DNA of 48,483 nt from Nitrospina sp. LS_NOB (GTDB taxonomy: Bacteria; Nitrospinota; Nitrospinia; Nitrospinales; VA-1): NCBI GenBank assembly GCA_001542995.1, contig LFLA01000020.1:1-48483 (forward strand), given 5' to 3'. Positions within the stretch are counted from its first letter, which is position 1; each line of letters begins with the position of its first letter. The position numbers and the translations under genes are program-made. Shown piece after piece: positions 33,849-42,622 of this stretch. The notes below the pieces were generated by a model. The model had not been told where the DNA came from. It saw nothing but the letters and a program-made list of their open reading frames with translations, and did not search any database.

Positions 33849-34682
33849 ATAGATTTTAAGGAAAAAATACCTATCACCCATCACCTGATAGAGCTTAAAA
33901 ACAGGTTGGTGCATGTAGGACTTGTCGTTGCGCTATTTTTTGGTGTTTGCTTTTTTTTCGTGGACTTTCTCTTATTATGGCTGGAAGACCCTCTGCCAAA
34001 ACAATATAACGACCTTACCTTTATAACACCCACAGAACCCTTTTTTACTGCTATGAAGGTCTCCTTCATGGGGTCCATATTCATCTCCATGCCATGGATT
34101 TTATATCATGTCTGGGGCTTTATCGCTCCCGGTTTAAAGGTAAAAGAGAAAAAGATCACCGCATTGTTTGTTGCCTTCGGAACAATATTCTTCCTGTTTG
34201 GCGGCTTGTTTTGTTATTTTCTGGTTGTTCCTCTGGGGTTGAAATTTTTACTAAATTACGGCACAACCTGGTGGAAAATGCAGGTCACCATTGGTTTTTA
34301 TTTCTCCTTTGTGGTGAAGATGATTTTGGCTTTTGCCTTTGCGTTTCAAACCCCACTCATCATGGTTTTGTTGACCAAGTTTGGGGTGATCAATACTGTC
34401 AAAATGAAGCTCTACCGCAAATGGGCATTTCTGGGGATGTTTGGCCTGGCCGCAGTTTTAACCCCACCCGATATCATCACTCAGTTGTTATTGGCATTCC
34501 CGCTTTATGCGTTATATGAATTTGGTGTGATTGTATCCCGATTTTTCGAGGATCCCAAAAACCGGGAACTGGCATTCAAACAAATGAAAGCGGAGGCGGC
34601 TGCAAAGAAAGCTGCTAAAGAAGCGGCTCAAAGGGCGGCGATGGCGAGTAAAGCCAAAAAGAAAACCCGCAAAGCCTCCTGA
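33837..34682 (+). CDS. tatC: Sec-independent protein translocase TatC
   Basis: Core inner-membrane receptor for twin-arginine signal peptides. From GTG 33837 the product is 281 residues; an upstream in-frame extension to 33744 crosses a duplicated initiation region and is rejected. TatC features: ITHHLIELKNRLVHVGLVVA (first helix), LTFITPTEPFFTAMKVSF with the periplasmic Pro/Glu motif, the YHVWGFIAPGL segment, six hydrophobic helices and AAVLTPPDIITQLLLAFPLY. The last 45 residues are an Ala/Lys-rich tail typical of some lineages. TatA/TatB genes are not in the window. Confidence 0.93.
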   Translation: MVKEIDFKEKIPITHHLIELKNRLVHVGLVVALFFGVCFFFVDFLLLWLEDPLPKQYNDLTFITPTEPFFTAMKVSFMGSIFISMPWILYHVWGFIAPGLKVKEKKITALFVAFGTIFFLFGGLFCYFLVVPLGLKFLLNYGTTWWKMQVTIGFYFSFVVKMILAFAFAFQTPLIMVLLTKFGVINTVKMKLYRKWAFLGMFGLAAVLTPPDIITQLLLAFPLYALYEFGVIVSRFFEDPKNRELAFKQMKAEAAAKKAAKEAAQRAAMASKAKKKTRKAS

Positions 34683-34698
34683 TTTTCTGATTCCCTGA

Positions 34699-35379
34699 TC
34701 AAACAAAAAATACCAGGACGGAAATTAATCGTGGGTAGTGAAGCACGATTAAAATTTCTGCAATGGCGAAACCTGCATGGACAAGAATCGGGACTATTAT
34801 CGAACCTGTAGCTCTTAATAATCCCGCCGATATCATCCCCAGAAATAAATTTCCCAAACTCGGTTTGAAATGAAACAGGCTGTAGAGCAGGCCACCACCA
34901 ATAACAGCTTGTCCGATGTTTTGCTTCTTCAACAAATTATTGACAACAAGACCCGTCACAAAAACCTGACTGAGAAATGGAATGATAAGGACAGTGGAAA
35001 TGTTTCCAACGAGAGAGGTGCTAAATCCCATTTCTTCAGGAACTCTTAATTCTGCTCCTGCAAATATTTCTGCCTGCGACAGCCCTGTTTGTACCAGTAA
35101 ACTGTCCATTAAGACCACACCTATGACAGGAAACGCTCCTAATAGAGCGCCTATTGCCAGTGTTTTGCTGATATTGTTGAAGCCTAATTGCTGCAGGGAG
35201 ACGCGCTTTAAGGCAAGAACCAATGCCAGGGCCGAGGCAAAATAAAAGATGTGCCAGAACTCATAAATAAACCTGTTACCCGAAAAAACAAGATGGACCG
35301 CTGGAAAAAAAAACAGGAAATAGAGTGCCAGTATGGGAATGAGAATTTTCACACCATTCGGCGTGGGGCCGATGAGCAA
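34699..35379 (-). CDS. CPBP-like membrane protein, degenerate active site
   Basis: A 226-residue polytopic membrane protein with six or seven hydrophobic helices. The C-terminal half has the CPBP (type II CAAX prenyl endopeptidase/bacteriocin-processing) arrangement: 'GGGLLYSLFHFKPSLGNLFL' supplies the second-motif His and 'IIVPILVHAGFAIAEIL' the third-motif His. The first motif, normally EExxxR, reads SQVFVTGLVVNNL, so the catalytic glutamates are missing. It is probably a non-proteolytic relative. The promoter side abuts repeat DNA at 35380, and the gene is convergent with tatC. Confidence 0.65.
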   Translation of the reverse strand: MLIGPTPNGVKILIPILALYFLFFFPAVHLVFSGNRFIYEFWHIFYFASALALVLALKRVSLQQLGFNNISKTLAIGALLGAFPVIGVVLMDSLLVQTGLSQAEIFAGAELRVPEEMGFSTSLVGNISTVLIIPFLSQVFVTGLVVNNLLKKQNIGQAVIGGGLLYSLFHFKPSLGNLFLGMISAGLLRATGSIIVPILVHAGFAIAEILIVLHYPRLISVLVFFV

Positions 35380-35565
35380 AGGCTCATTGCATCGCGAAGC
35401 CGATTGAGCGCAGGATAAAGATATTGCAAGTTACCAGCGGAGGTTCTCCGCACTAGGCGCCAGCGTGACGCTGGACCCAGGGAGTAATAGCCTATTGGGG
35501 TATTGTTGTTCGCGTGATAGATCATGCTAGTCGCCCCCCCCCCCACGGCCAGTGGGCAGGTAATT
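35380..35565. repeat. Repeat cluster with poly-C tract
   Basis: Holds the palindrome GCGGAGGTTCTCCGC (35437-35451), the hairpin CCAGCGTGACGCTGG (about 35459-35473), a run of 11 C (35534-35544) that leads into CCCACGGCCAGTGGGCAG, an inverted relative of the CCCACTAGCCGTGGGG element at 29305. The order matches the cluster at 29296-29560 in reverse. Confidence 0.7.
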
Positions 35566-35808
35566 TTAGGGCTGGACTTTTGCTGGTGTGACCAAACCAG
35601 AAATATGCGCCGAAGGTTCTGCTTCCGATATTTGACCACTGATATGCATTTCTGGGTTGTATGAAGTGGCTAGACCACTGATATGGCTCAAAGAATTCTT
35701 GTTGTCCTCAGAATAAAGTTCATTCTGCAAAAGCGTGGCATTAAGATAAAACCCCCCGAATATAAGGGCGGAAAGTATGCAGGACTCAAGAAAGACGTTT
35801 TTCCACAT
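35566..35808 (-). CDS. Possible small single-pass membrane protein
   Basis: From ATG 35808 an 80-residue product with one hydrophobic segment (LESCILSALIFGGFYLNATL) and a C-terminal part where HISG recurs three times (SHISGLATS, MHISGQISE, AHISGLVTP), reflecting a DNA repeat containing ACCACTGATATG. A longer frame reaches TTG 35865. The repeated tail and weak ribosome binding site make this a low-confidence gene; it may be a repeat-derived frame. Confidence 0.3.
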   Translation of the reverse strand: MWKNVFLESCILSALIFGGFYLNATLLQNELYSEDNKNSLSHISGLATSYNPEMHISGQISEAEPSAHISGLVTPAKVQP

Positions 35809-36028
35809 AACAGGCTGGTTAAATTGGTCATATACCACAGCTAGTTTAAAATGTTTTACCGGCAATTACAACTTAATAGCCACCTGTCTGGTTGACAAAA
35901 CCTGTTTCTTTATTTAGTATCTCGTTTGAGTTAAACTACCTGTAGCCTCCCACCCGGGCGCATATTTCATCATTCAGGGCCAACCATTCTCCTCAATTTA
36001 TAAGGCAATCTTTTAGGCGGAAAATATC

Positions 36029-36493
36029 ATGAAAAAAATTGCTATCGCTTCCGATCATGGGGGATTTGATCTTAAGGAAAGTGTCATCGCCCACCTGTTA
36101 AATACCGGTTGGGAAGTGGATGACCTGGGTCCGCATGACGGAGAGTCTGTGGATTATCCTGACTACGGCATCAAGCTTGCCGAAGCGGTCGCTGAGAGAA
36201 AAGTCGAACGCGGGATCGTGATTTGCGGCACGGGTATTGGCATGTCCATTGTGGTCAACCGGTATCCGGGGATTCGTGGGACTTTGTGTTCAGACGTTTT
36301 CACCGCTAAATTATGCCGTGAACATAATGATTCAAATATCCTGATCATGGGGGGTAGGGTGATCGGTAGGGGGTTGGCCGCTGAAATTGTCAATACATGG
36401 CTCAACACGCCTTTTGAAGGGGGGCGCCACCAAAGGCGACTCGATAAAATCAATCAAATAGATGCTTCTATAAAGTCCAAAGAAAAACTTTAA
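36029..36493 (+). CDS. rpiB: Ribose 5-phosphate isomerase B
   Basis: Interconverts ribose 5-phosphate and ribulose 5-phosphate in the pentose phosphate pathway. The 154-residue protein shows [31 protein letters not shown], the catalytic-cysteine motif [17 protein letters not shown], and [18 protein letters not shown]. Length is typical. AGGCGGAAA upstream gives the ribosome binding site. It heads an rpiB-glyA-nrdR operon with 19- and 3-base gaps, an order common in bacteria. Confidence 0.96.
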   Translation: MKKIAIASDHGGFDLKESVIAHLLNTGWEVDDLGPHDGESVDYPDYGIKLAEAVAERKVERGIVICGTGIGMSIVVNRYPGIRGTLCSDVFTAKLCREHNDSNILIMGGRVIGRGLAAEIVNTWLNTPFEGGRHQRRLDKINQIDASIKSKEKL

Positions 36494-36512
36494 TCCTAAG
36501 GAGATATTTAAA

Positions 36513-37760
36513 TTGTCACTTGCTGATTTTGATCCGGAGATCGCTCAATCCATTAAAGATGAAACCGAGCGGGAAAATAATACCCTTGAGATGATCGCCT
36601 CTGAAAATTTTGTCAGCCCACAAGTGCAGGAAGCCCAGGGCTCGGTCATGACCAATAAATATGCCGAAGGCTACCCGGGCAAACGTTATTACGGCGGTTG
36701 TGAATTCGTTGATGTTGCTGAAAGCCTCGCCATTGAGAGGGCCAAAAAAATATTTTCCGCCGAGCACGCCAATGTTCAGCCTCACTCCGGCTCCCAGGCC
36801 AATATGGCGGTATATCATACTGTCCTTCAACCGGGAGATACCATCCTGGGAATGAATTTGTCGCATGGCGGGCACCTGACCCATGGTAGCCCGGTGAACT
36901 TTTCCGGATACACCTATAACGTTGTGGCCTATGGGGTCAGCCAGGAAACGGAACTTATTGACTATGACGAGGTGAGGAAACTAGCCGTTGAGAACAAACC
37001 TAAAATGATCATCGTGGGGGCGAGCGCCTATCCAAGAGTGATCGACCCTGTTAAGTTTCGGGAAATTGCTGATGAGGTCGGGGCAAAAATCATGACCGAT
37101 ATCGCCCATCCGGCAGGACTGGTTGCGGCAGGACTTTATCCTTCACCAGTGCCGCATTCAGATTTTGTCACCACCACCACGCATAAAACTTTGCGCGGAC
37201 CTCGTGGGGGAATGATTTTGTGCCGGGAAGAATATGCCAAGGAGGTCAACAAGAAAATTTTCCCCGGCATTCAGGGCGGACCCCTCATGCATGTGATCGC
37301 CGCAAAAGCCGTTGCATTTAAGGAAGCGTTAAGTGCGGATTTTGTGACCTACCAGAAGCAGGTGATCGCCAACGCACAATGCTTGGCTCAATCTTTAATC
37401 GATCAGGGATATAAAATTGTCAGTGGTGGAACCGACACGCACCTGATGTTGCTCGATTTGCGTCCTCAGGATATAACCGGTAAGGATGCCGAGGCGGTGC
37501 TTGAAAAAGCCGGCATCACGGTCAACAAAAACACCGTGCCGTTTGAGACCCGCAGCCCGTTTGTGACTTCCGGAGTTCGGATTGGTACCCCCGCGCTGAC
37601 TACCCGAGGAATGAAAGAAAATGAAATGCGTAAAATCGGAGAAATGATTGTCCAGACACTGGAAAAAGTTGAAGATGATAATCTCCACGCTCAAACCCGT
37701 AAAAAAGTTCGTGAACTCTGCGACCAGTTTCCGCTTCATCTGGAACTCACCAATAAGTAA
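36513..37760 (+). CDS. glyA: Serine hydroxymethyltransferase
   Basis: PLP enzyme converting serine plus tetrahydrofolate to glycine plus methylene-THF, feeding one-carbon metabolism and thymidylate synthesis. 415 residues, start TTG 36513 with AAGGAG nine bases upstream. Motifs: [49 protein letters not shown], the PLP-lysine motif [36 protein letters not shown], and [14 protein letters not shown]. Placed between rpiB and nrdR. Confidence 0.96.
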   Translation: MSLADFDPEIAQSIKDETERENNTLEMIASENFVSPQVQEAQGSVMTNKYAEGYPGKRYYGGCEFVDVAESLAIERAKKIFSAEHANVQPHSGSQANMAVYHTVLQPGDTILGMNLSHGGHLTHGSPVNFSGYTYNVVAYGVSQETELIDYDEVRKLAVENKPKMIIVGASAYPRVIDPVKFREIADEVGAKIMTDIAHPAGLVAAGLYPSPVPHSDFVTTTTHKTLRGPRGGMILCREEYAKEVNKKIFPGIQGGPLMHVIAAKAVAFKEALSADFVTYQKQVIANAQCLAQSLIDQGYKIVSGGTDTHLMLLDLRPQDITGKDAEAVLEKAGITVNKNTVPFETRSPFVTSGVRIGTPALTTRGMKENEMRKIGEMIVQTLEKVEDDNLHAQTRKKVRELCDQFPLHLELTNK

Positions 37761-37763
37761 GCT

Positions 37764-38252
37764 ATGAAATGTCCCGGTTGCTCCGGCATGGAAAACAAAG
37801 TCATTGATTCCCGCTTGAATAAGGAGGGGACTGTTATACGAAGGCGAAGAGAATGCCTGAGTTGTTCCGACAGGTTCACCACCTACGAAAAGCTGGAGCG
37901 GTCTTTACCCATGCTGATTAAAAAGGACGGTCGGCGGGAAGAGTTTGATCGCGACAAGGTTATTGAAGGAGTCAGGAAGGCCTGCCAGAAAAGACCCGTG
38001 AGTGTCAAAGATATTGAAGACCTTGTAGACCGTGTCGAACAATATATTCAGGAACTGGGTGACAAGGAAGTCTCTGCTGTGAAGGTGGGCGAAAAAGTCA
38101 TCAGCGAAATTTATAACCTGGATGATGTGGCCTACGTGCGTTTCGCTTCCGTTTACCGTTCCTTCAAAGACGTGAATGAGTTTATGGTTGAGTTGAAAGA
38201 AGTCCTCAAGAGTAAAGAAGGCAATAAACCCCCCGGCAGCCACCTGCAGTAG
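37764..38252 (+). CDS. nrdR: Transcriptional repressor NrdR
   Basis: ATP/dATP-sensing repressor of ribonucleotide reductase genes. The 162-residue protein has the zinc ribbon [17 protein letters not shown] and [18 protein letters not shown] (Cys-x2-Cys twice), and the ATP-cone domain from about residue 48 ([38 protein letters not shown]). It begins three bases after glyA. No NrdR box was identified in the window. Confidence 0.96.
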   Translation: MKCPGCSGMENKVIDSRLNKEGTVIRRRRECLSCSDRFTTYEKLERSLPMLIKKDGRREEFDRDKVIEGVRKACQKRPVSVKDIEDLVDRVEQYIQELGDKEVSAVKVGEKVISEIYNLDDVAYVRFASVYRSFKDVNEFMVELKEVLKSKEGNKPPGSHLQ

Positions 38253-38326
38253 GTGGGGTGCCTCTTTCGCTTGCTACCCATACTGCCATTCTGGATATTT
38301 TTACAGAGCCTGATACTAGTTTCCTG

Positions 38327-39190
38327 CAACGGAATCTTAAAACAAGGGATACTATTTTAGGGGGATTGGGGTTTGGTGGGGTCGTCATCGCGAGCCGCGA
38401 AGCGGCGTGGCGGTCCAGACTTCATGATAAACCTCACTGGATTGCTTCGTCACCCAAAGGTTCCTCGCAAAGACGATCTGAACTAACCCCCTCAATCCCC
38501 CTTGTCAGGGGAAAAATCAAACCCTCCCTCATCCCTCCCTGAAGGGAGAGCTTTGCATAAGTCGAAAAAGCGTAAAGGCGAGATTCTTCACTCCGTTCAG
38601 AATGACAAGAAACGCAGGTTTGTCATTCTGGAGGAGCGTTAGCGACGAAGAATCTAGGGTTATGCAAAGGTCTCCTTCCACGAAGGGGGTCGGGGGGATT
38701 TGGTTTTCCTGTGTTGGGTTGCGACAGCCTTCATGGGCGAGTGGATGGCTCAATAAGCTCTTGTCACCGGCCTCAAGCCCAGTGGTGGCGAACGGTTGAA
38801 TGGGAGAAAGCAAAAAGGCTCTGTATCGAATTTGCTACAACGGAATCTTAACACACAGGATACAATTTTGAGAGGATTGGGGTTTGGTGGGGTCGTCGTC
38901 GCGAGCCGCGAAGCGGCGTGGCGGTCCAGACTTCATGATAAACCTCACTGGATTGCTTCGTCACCCAAAGGTTCCTCGCAAAGACGATCTGAACTAACCC
39001 CCTCAATCCCCCTTGTCAGGGGGAAAATCAAACCCTCCCTCATCCCTCCCTGAAGGGAGACCTTTGCGTAAGTCGATAAAGCAGAAAAACGAGATGCTTC
39101 GACAAGCTCAGCATGACAATACTGGGCTGTTTTGTCATTCTGAGGAACAACGTGACGAAGAATCTCGGGGTTATGCAAAGGTCCCTGAAG
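38327..39190. repeat. Two ~350-bp direct repeats of composite elements
   Basis: The unit at about 38327-38680 recurs at about 38838-39190 (offset 511-512). Each begins CAACGGAATCTTAA, continues through GGATTGGGGTTTGGTGGGG, a GCGAGCCGCGAAGCGGCGTG hairpin element, GGATTGCTTCGTCACCCAAA, CCCCCTCAATCCCCC, 'CCTCCCTGAAGGGAGA', 'GCATAAGTCGA', a CAGAATGACAA or CAGCATGACAA element and GTTATGCAAAGGTC. The central ~190 bases are almost identical, the edges diverged. Open frames in this interval on either strand are repeat-derived. The stretch 38253-39350 holds no convincing gene. Confidence 0.8.
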
Positions 39191-39350
39191 GGAGGGAAGT
39201 TTTCTATCTTTGTCCATCGAATCTGTGTTCATCTGTGGTCAAAAAAGGGTTCTCATTGTCCCTCTGGCGAAGAGTTGAATGTGAGAAAACAAAATGTTAC
39301 GATACCCTTCAAGCTTTTAAAACTACGATTTTCTGCACCCTTGGTCGGCC

Positions 39351-40142
39351 ATGGATAAAATTTCGTTCAATCTGTCTTTATTAAGTTATCTCATGGCGTC
39401 TTTGGGTTATTTCGTTTATCTGGCGTACAGGAAGCCTCTGGTTGCGACGTTGGCGGGGTGGACGGTGGCATTTGGTCTGCTTTGCCAGACCGTCACCATA
39501 GGAATCCGGTCGAGCCAAACCGGTCACGGGCCTTACACCACTTCTTTTGAGGTGGCGTTGTTTCTGGCCTGGTTGATGGTGGTGGTTTATTTTTTGACCG
39601 AGTGGAAATATAAAATCAAGGATCTGGGGGCTTTTGTCATCCCTCTGGTTTTCGTTGTTCTATTGTTTTCAGCCTTTCTTTCAAAAGAGTCGGCCCTGGT
39701 CCCCGAATCGGAGGTGCGTTTCTGGCTGACCATGCATAGAACCTTGTCGATCATGGGGTATGCGGCGTTTTCTATCGCATTTGCTGCCGGAATCATGTAT
39801 TTGATTCAGGAACATCAGGTCAAAACGAAAAAGCTGGGAATGATGTATTTCAGGATGCCGTCTCTTGAAGTTCTGGATGATCTGAATTTCAAGGTGATCA
39901 CGATAGGATTTCCGTTGTTCACTTTGGGTTTTATGACTGGGTCCATTTGGAACACGCAAATGAACCTGCCATTCTTCTCGTGGGATCTGACCCGCACCCT
40001 GCCGCTGGTGATAACATGGCTGATCTATTGCCTGGTATTTTTTGGAAGAATGACGGTGGGAATGCGGGGCAAGAAAGCCGCTCAGGGGGCGATTCTTGGA
40101 TTTATAACTGTAATAGGAACTTATTTTCTACACATATTATGA
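39351..40142 (+). CDS. CcsA/HemX-type cytochrome c assembly membrane protein
   Basis: A 263-residue polytopic membrane protein with about eight helices. The TGHGPYTTSFEVALFLAW segment is the haem-handling tryptophan-rich loop region of the CcsA/HemX family, and the conserved His residues at MHRTLSIMGYAAFSIAFA and the following helices match. CcsA delivers haem for cytochrome c maturation (system II); HemX, its relative, sits beside hemA in many Gram-positive and deltaproteobacterial genomes and influences glutamyl-tRNA reductase level. Position directly before hemA with an ATGA overlap favours the hemX-type annotation. Confidence 0.85.
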   Translation: MDKISFNLSLLSYLMASLGYFVYLAYRKPLVATLAGWTVAFGLLCQTVTIGIRSSQTGHGPYTTSFEVALFLAWLMVVVYFLTEWKYKIKDLGAFVIPLVFVVLLFSAFLSKESALVPESEVRFWLTMHRTLSIMGYAAFSIAFAAGIMYLIQEHQVKTKKLGMMYFRMPSLEVLDDLNFKVITIGFPLFTLGFMTGSIWNTQMNLPFFSWDLTRTLPLVITWLIYCLVFFGRMTVGMRGKKAAQGAILGFITVIGTYFLHIL

Positions 40143-41419
40143 TATCAACCGAGCCAAATCTTGTTCTGGTGGGGGTCAACCATAAGACCACTCCTGTGGA
40201 AATCAGGGAGAAGCTCGCCTTTAATCAGGTCAAGCTGGAAGCCTCTCTGGAGCAATTGGTCCGTTGCCCGGAAATTGCCGAGAATATAATTCTCTCAACC
40301 TGTAATCGGGTCGAAATTTATGCCCGTGTCAATAATGCCGACCAGGGTATCCAACTCCTTAAAGATTTCATTTGTGACTACCACGGAATATTGCGGGGCA
40401 GTCTGGATGAGTATTTTTACAGCTACACAGATAATCAGGCCGTTGAGCATCTCTTCAGAGTTTCGGCGAGTTTAGACTCGATGATTCTTGGTGAAGCTCA
40501 AATTCTGGGGCAGGTGAAAGATGCCTACAGCACCGCCCGCGCGTTAAGTTCTACCGGTCTGGTTCTCAACCAGCTCTTTGAGAAAGCCTTTAATGTTGCT
40601 AAAAAAGTAAGGGAAGAAACCGGGATTTCCGAGCGCGGGGTTTCCATCAGTTCCGCCGCCGTGGAACTGGCAAAAAAAATCTTTGAGGATTTGGAAAATC
40701 ACTCGGTCATGCTGGTGGGAACGGGTGAGATGGCCGAACTTGCCGCGAAACATCTTATAACTTATGGTGTTAAAACCGTGTACGTGGCCAGTAGAACTTA
40801 TGAGCGGGCCATTTCTCTTGCCCAGACCTTAAATGGCTGTGCTCTGGACTTTGAAGCTTTTAAAGAAGAGTTGTACCGGGCAGACATTGTTATTACTTCG
40901 ACTGCCGCACCGAATTTTATCATTCATAAAGATATGGTCGAGCAGGCCATCCATAAAAGAAAAAACAAACCTATATTCCTCATAGATATTGCAGTTCCCC
41001 GGGATATTGCCCCGGAGGTGAACGATTTGGAAAATGTGTATTTGTATGACATTGATGATCTGCAAAACGTGGTGAACGCGAACATGGAAGAACGGCAAAA
41101 AGAAGCTGAAAATGCCATGGAGATTATCCAGGAGGAAGTCACAAAATTTAACAACTGGTTTTCCACGCTCGACGCGATTCCCACCATTATTGAAATGCGA
41201 AACCGTGCTGAGGAGATGCGCATCACTGAAGTGGAAAAAACACTCAAGACCCTCACCCATCTTTCTGATAGTGACCAGAGGGCAATCCATCAACTGACGC
41301 AATCATTGGTCAACAAAATTCTGCATAAGCCCACCATCAATCTAAAAAAGAAAACTCAATCTTTGGATGGACACGTATATTTGAAGGCCATTCGCCACTT
41401 ATTCCATTTGGACGACTAG
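40139..41419 (+). CDS. hemA: Glutamyl-tRNA reductase
   Basis: Reduces Glu-tRNA(Glu) to glutamate-1-semialdehyde, the first committed step of C5-pathway tetrapyrrole synthesis. I start at ATG 40139, which overlaps the ccsA/hemX stop (ATGA), giving 426 residues; the frame extends upstream to 39947 inside the previous gene. Motifs: LVGVNHKTTPVEIREKLAF, the active-site Cys in ILSTCNRVEIYA, GEAQILGQVKDAY, the NADPH site MLVGTGEMAELAAKHL, IDIAVPRDIAPEV, and a C-terminal dimerisation helix. It is immediately followed by hemC. Confidence 0.96.
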   Translation: MISTEPNLVLVGVNHKTTPVEIREKLAFNQVKLEASLEQLVRCPEIAENIILSTCNRVEIYARVNNADQGIQLLKDFICDYHGILRGSLDEYFYSYTDNQAVEHLFRVSASLDSMILGEAQILGQVKDAYSTARALSSTGLVLNQLFEKAFNVAKKVREETGISERGVSISSAAVELAKKIFEDLENHSVMLVGTGEMAELAAKHLITYGVKTVYVASRTYERAISLAQTLNGCALDFEAFKEELYRADIVITSTAAPNFIIHKDMVEQAIHKRKNKPIFLIDIAVPRDIAPEVNDLENVYLYDIDDLQNVVNANMEERQKEAENAMEIIQEEVTKFNNWFSTLDAIPTIIEMRNRAEEMRITEVEKTLKTLTHLSDSDQRAIHQLTQSLVNKILHKPTINLKKKTQSLDGHVYLKAIRHLFHLDD

Positions 41420-42349
41420 ATGGAACCCCGAAAAATTAAGATCGGCAGCAGGGGGAGTCCCCTGGCATTGTGGCAGGCCAATTGGATCAAAGACCAGTTA
41501 GAATCTCTGCATCCTGAGATTCCGGTAGAAATTGTCGTCATTAAAACTTCCGGCGATAAGATCCAGAATGTTCCGTTGGCTAAAATCGGTGGCAAGGGTT
41601 TATTCGTTAAGGAAATCGAAGAAGCCATGTTGAGAAAAGAGGTCGATTTTGCTGTCCACAGTATGAAAGATATGCCGATCAAGTTTCCCTTTGCCTTGTG
41701 TATTGCGGCGGTTACAAAAAGGGAGAATCCTTTTGATGCATTAATCGCAAGAGGCAATAAAAAGTTAGACGAACTTCCAAGGGGTGCCAAGGTCGGGACA
41801 GGCAGTTTAAGAAGGATGTCGCAGTTGTTGCATTACCGTCCCGATCTAAGTCTGGTTCCTCTTCGCGGCAATCTTGAAACGAGGATTAAAAAACTGGAAA
41901 CGGAGGGGTTGGATGCGATCATTCTTGCCGCTGCGGGCCTCATTCGCATGGGGTGGGACGATAAAATCACAGAAATGATCAGCCCCGAAATTTTATTGCC
42001 GGCAATGGGGCAGGGAGCCGTCGGGATTGAAGCGCGAAAACATGATGTCGACAACCAGATTCTTTTGGCCGATATGGATGATGAAGATACGCATCTGGCT
42101 CTGGATGCCGAAAGAGCAGTCGTCACTCAACTTGAAGGCGGTTGCAACGTTCCCATTGGAGCATTTGCAACGATCGAGAAAGACCAAATGACGTTAAAAG
42201 GGCTGGTCGCAAGCCTTGATGGAAAGACGCTCTATAAAACTGAATTGCAGGGCCGTAAACTCGATGCTAAATCCATGGGAAAAGAGTTGGGCAGCACGTT
42301 ACTGGATATGGGCGGCGATAAAATTATGCAGGAAATCCATTCCACCTGA
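41420..42349 (+). CDS. hemC: Hydroxymethylbilane synthase (porphobilinogen deaminase)
   Basis: Polymerises four porphobilinogens to hydroxymethylbilane. 309 residues, beginning with the base after the hemA stop. Motifs: KIGSRGSPLALWQANWI, VPLAKIGGKGLFVKEIEEAM, VDFAVHSMKDMPIKFP, TGSLRRMSQLLHYRPDL, LRGNLETRIKKL, and the dipyrromethane-cofactor Cys in EGGCNVPIGAFA. The expected next pathway gene hemD does not follow; the sequence character changes instead. Confidence 0.96.
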   Translation: MEPRKIKIGSRGSPLALWQANWIKDQLESLHPEIPVEIVVIKTSGDKIQNVPLAKIGGKGLFVKEIEEAMLRKEVDFAVHSMKDMPIKFPFALCIAAVTKRENPFDALIARGNKKLDELPRGAKVGTGSLRRMSQLLHYRPDLSLVPLRGNLETRIKKLETEGLDAIILAAAGLIRMGWDDKITEMISPEILLPAMGQGAVGIEARKHDVDNQILLADMDDEDTHLALDAERAVVTQLEGGCNVPIGAFATIEKDQMTLKGLVASLDGKTLYKTELQGRKLDAKSMGKELGSTLLDMGGDKIMQEIHST

Positions 42350-42580
42350 ATGCTCCCTGTCGTCTCTGGAACTCAAAAGGAACTCGAAAAAATTCCAGAG
42401 ATTGTCACGGATAGCAATTTAAGTTCTTGCGTGTGCCGATATGCCCTGGAAGATAGGCGTGGAGTTTATGCCAGCACTGGTTTATCGTGCGTGGGTAATG
42501 AAAGAGGTGGATGATATGCGGTCATTGAGAAGCCATGCTGTGTTGAACTCAGTGTTGTACACGCCCCGTTCTGGTTCGTT
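42350..42580. other. Non-coding junction after hemC
   Basis: No supported gene. An inverted repeat TCTCTGGAA (42363-42371)/TTCCAGAGA (42393-42401) follows hemC but lacks a T-tract, so it is at best a weak terminator. The first ~75 bases look like the AT-rich host DNA; from about 42430 to the G run the composition is intermediate. A hemD start was looked for and not found. Confidence 0.5.
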
Positions 42581-42606
42581 GGGGGGGGGGGGGGGGGGGG
42601 GGGGGG
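42581..42606 (+). repeat. 26-base poly-G homopolymer
   Basis: Twenty-six consecutive G, the longest homopolymer here, 16 bases before the GTG start of the giant surface-protein gene. The frame of that gene is open leftward across the run (to about 42515), so a few bases more or less would shift any upstream start. It coincides with the change in base composition. Confidence 0.95.
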
Positions 42607-42622
42607 TGCTCCTCGTGATGCA

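Noticed and set aside
38327-39190. Direct repeats as a CRISPR array
   Set aside because: Only two long composite copies with repeat-like rather than unique spacer sequence, no cas genes, and wrong unit length.
38258-39384. Several 60-120-codon ORFs between nrdR and the ccsA/hemX gene
   Set aside because: They are translated copies of the duplicated repeat block; the same peptide occurs twice because the DNA repeat does.
42350-42511. Possible hemD start directly after hemC
   Set aside because: The frame MLPVVSGTQKELEK ends after 53 codons and shows no uroporphyrinogen-III synthase features.
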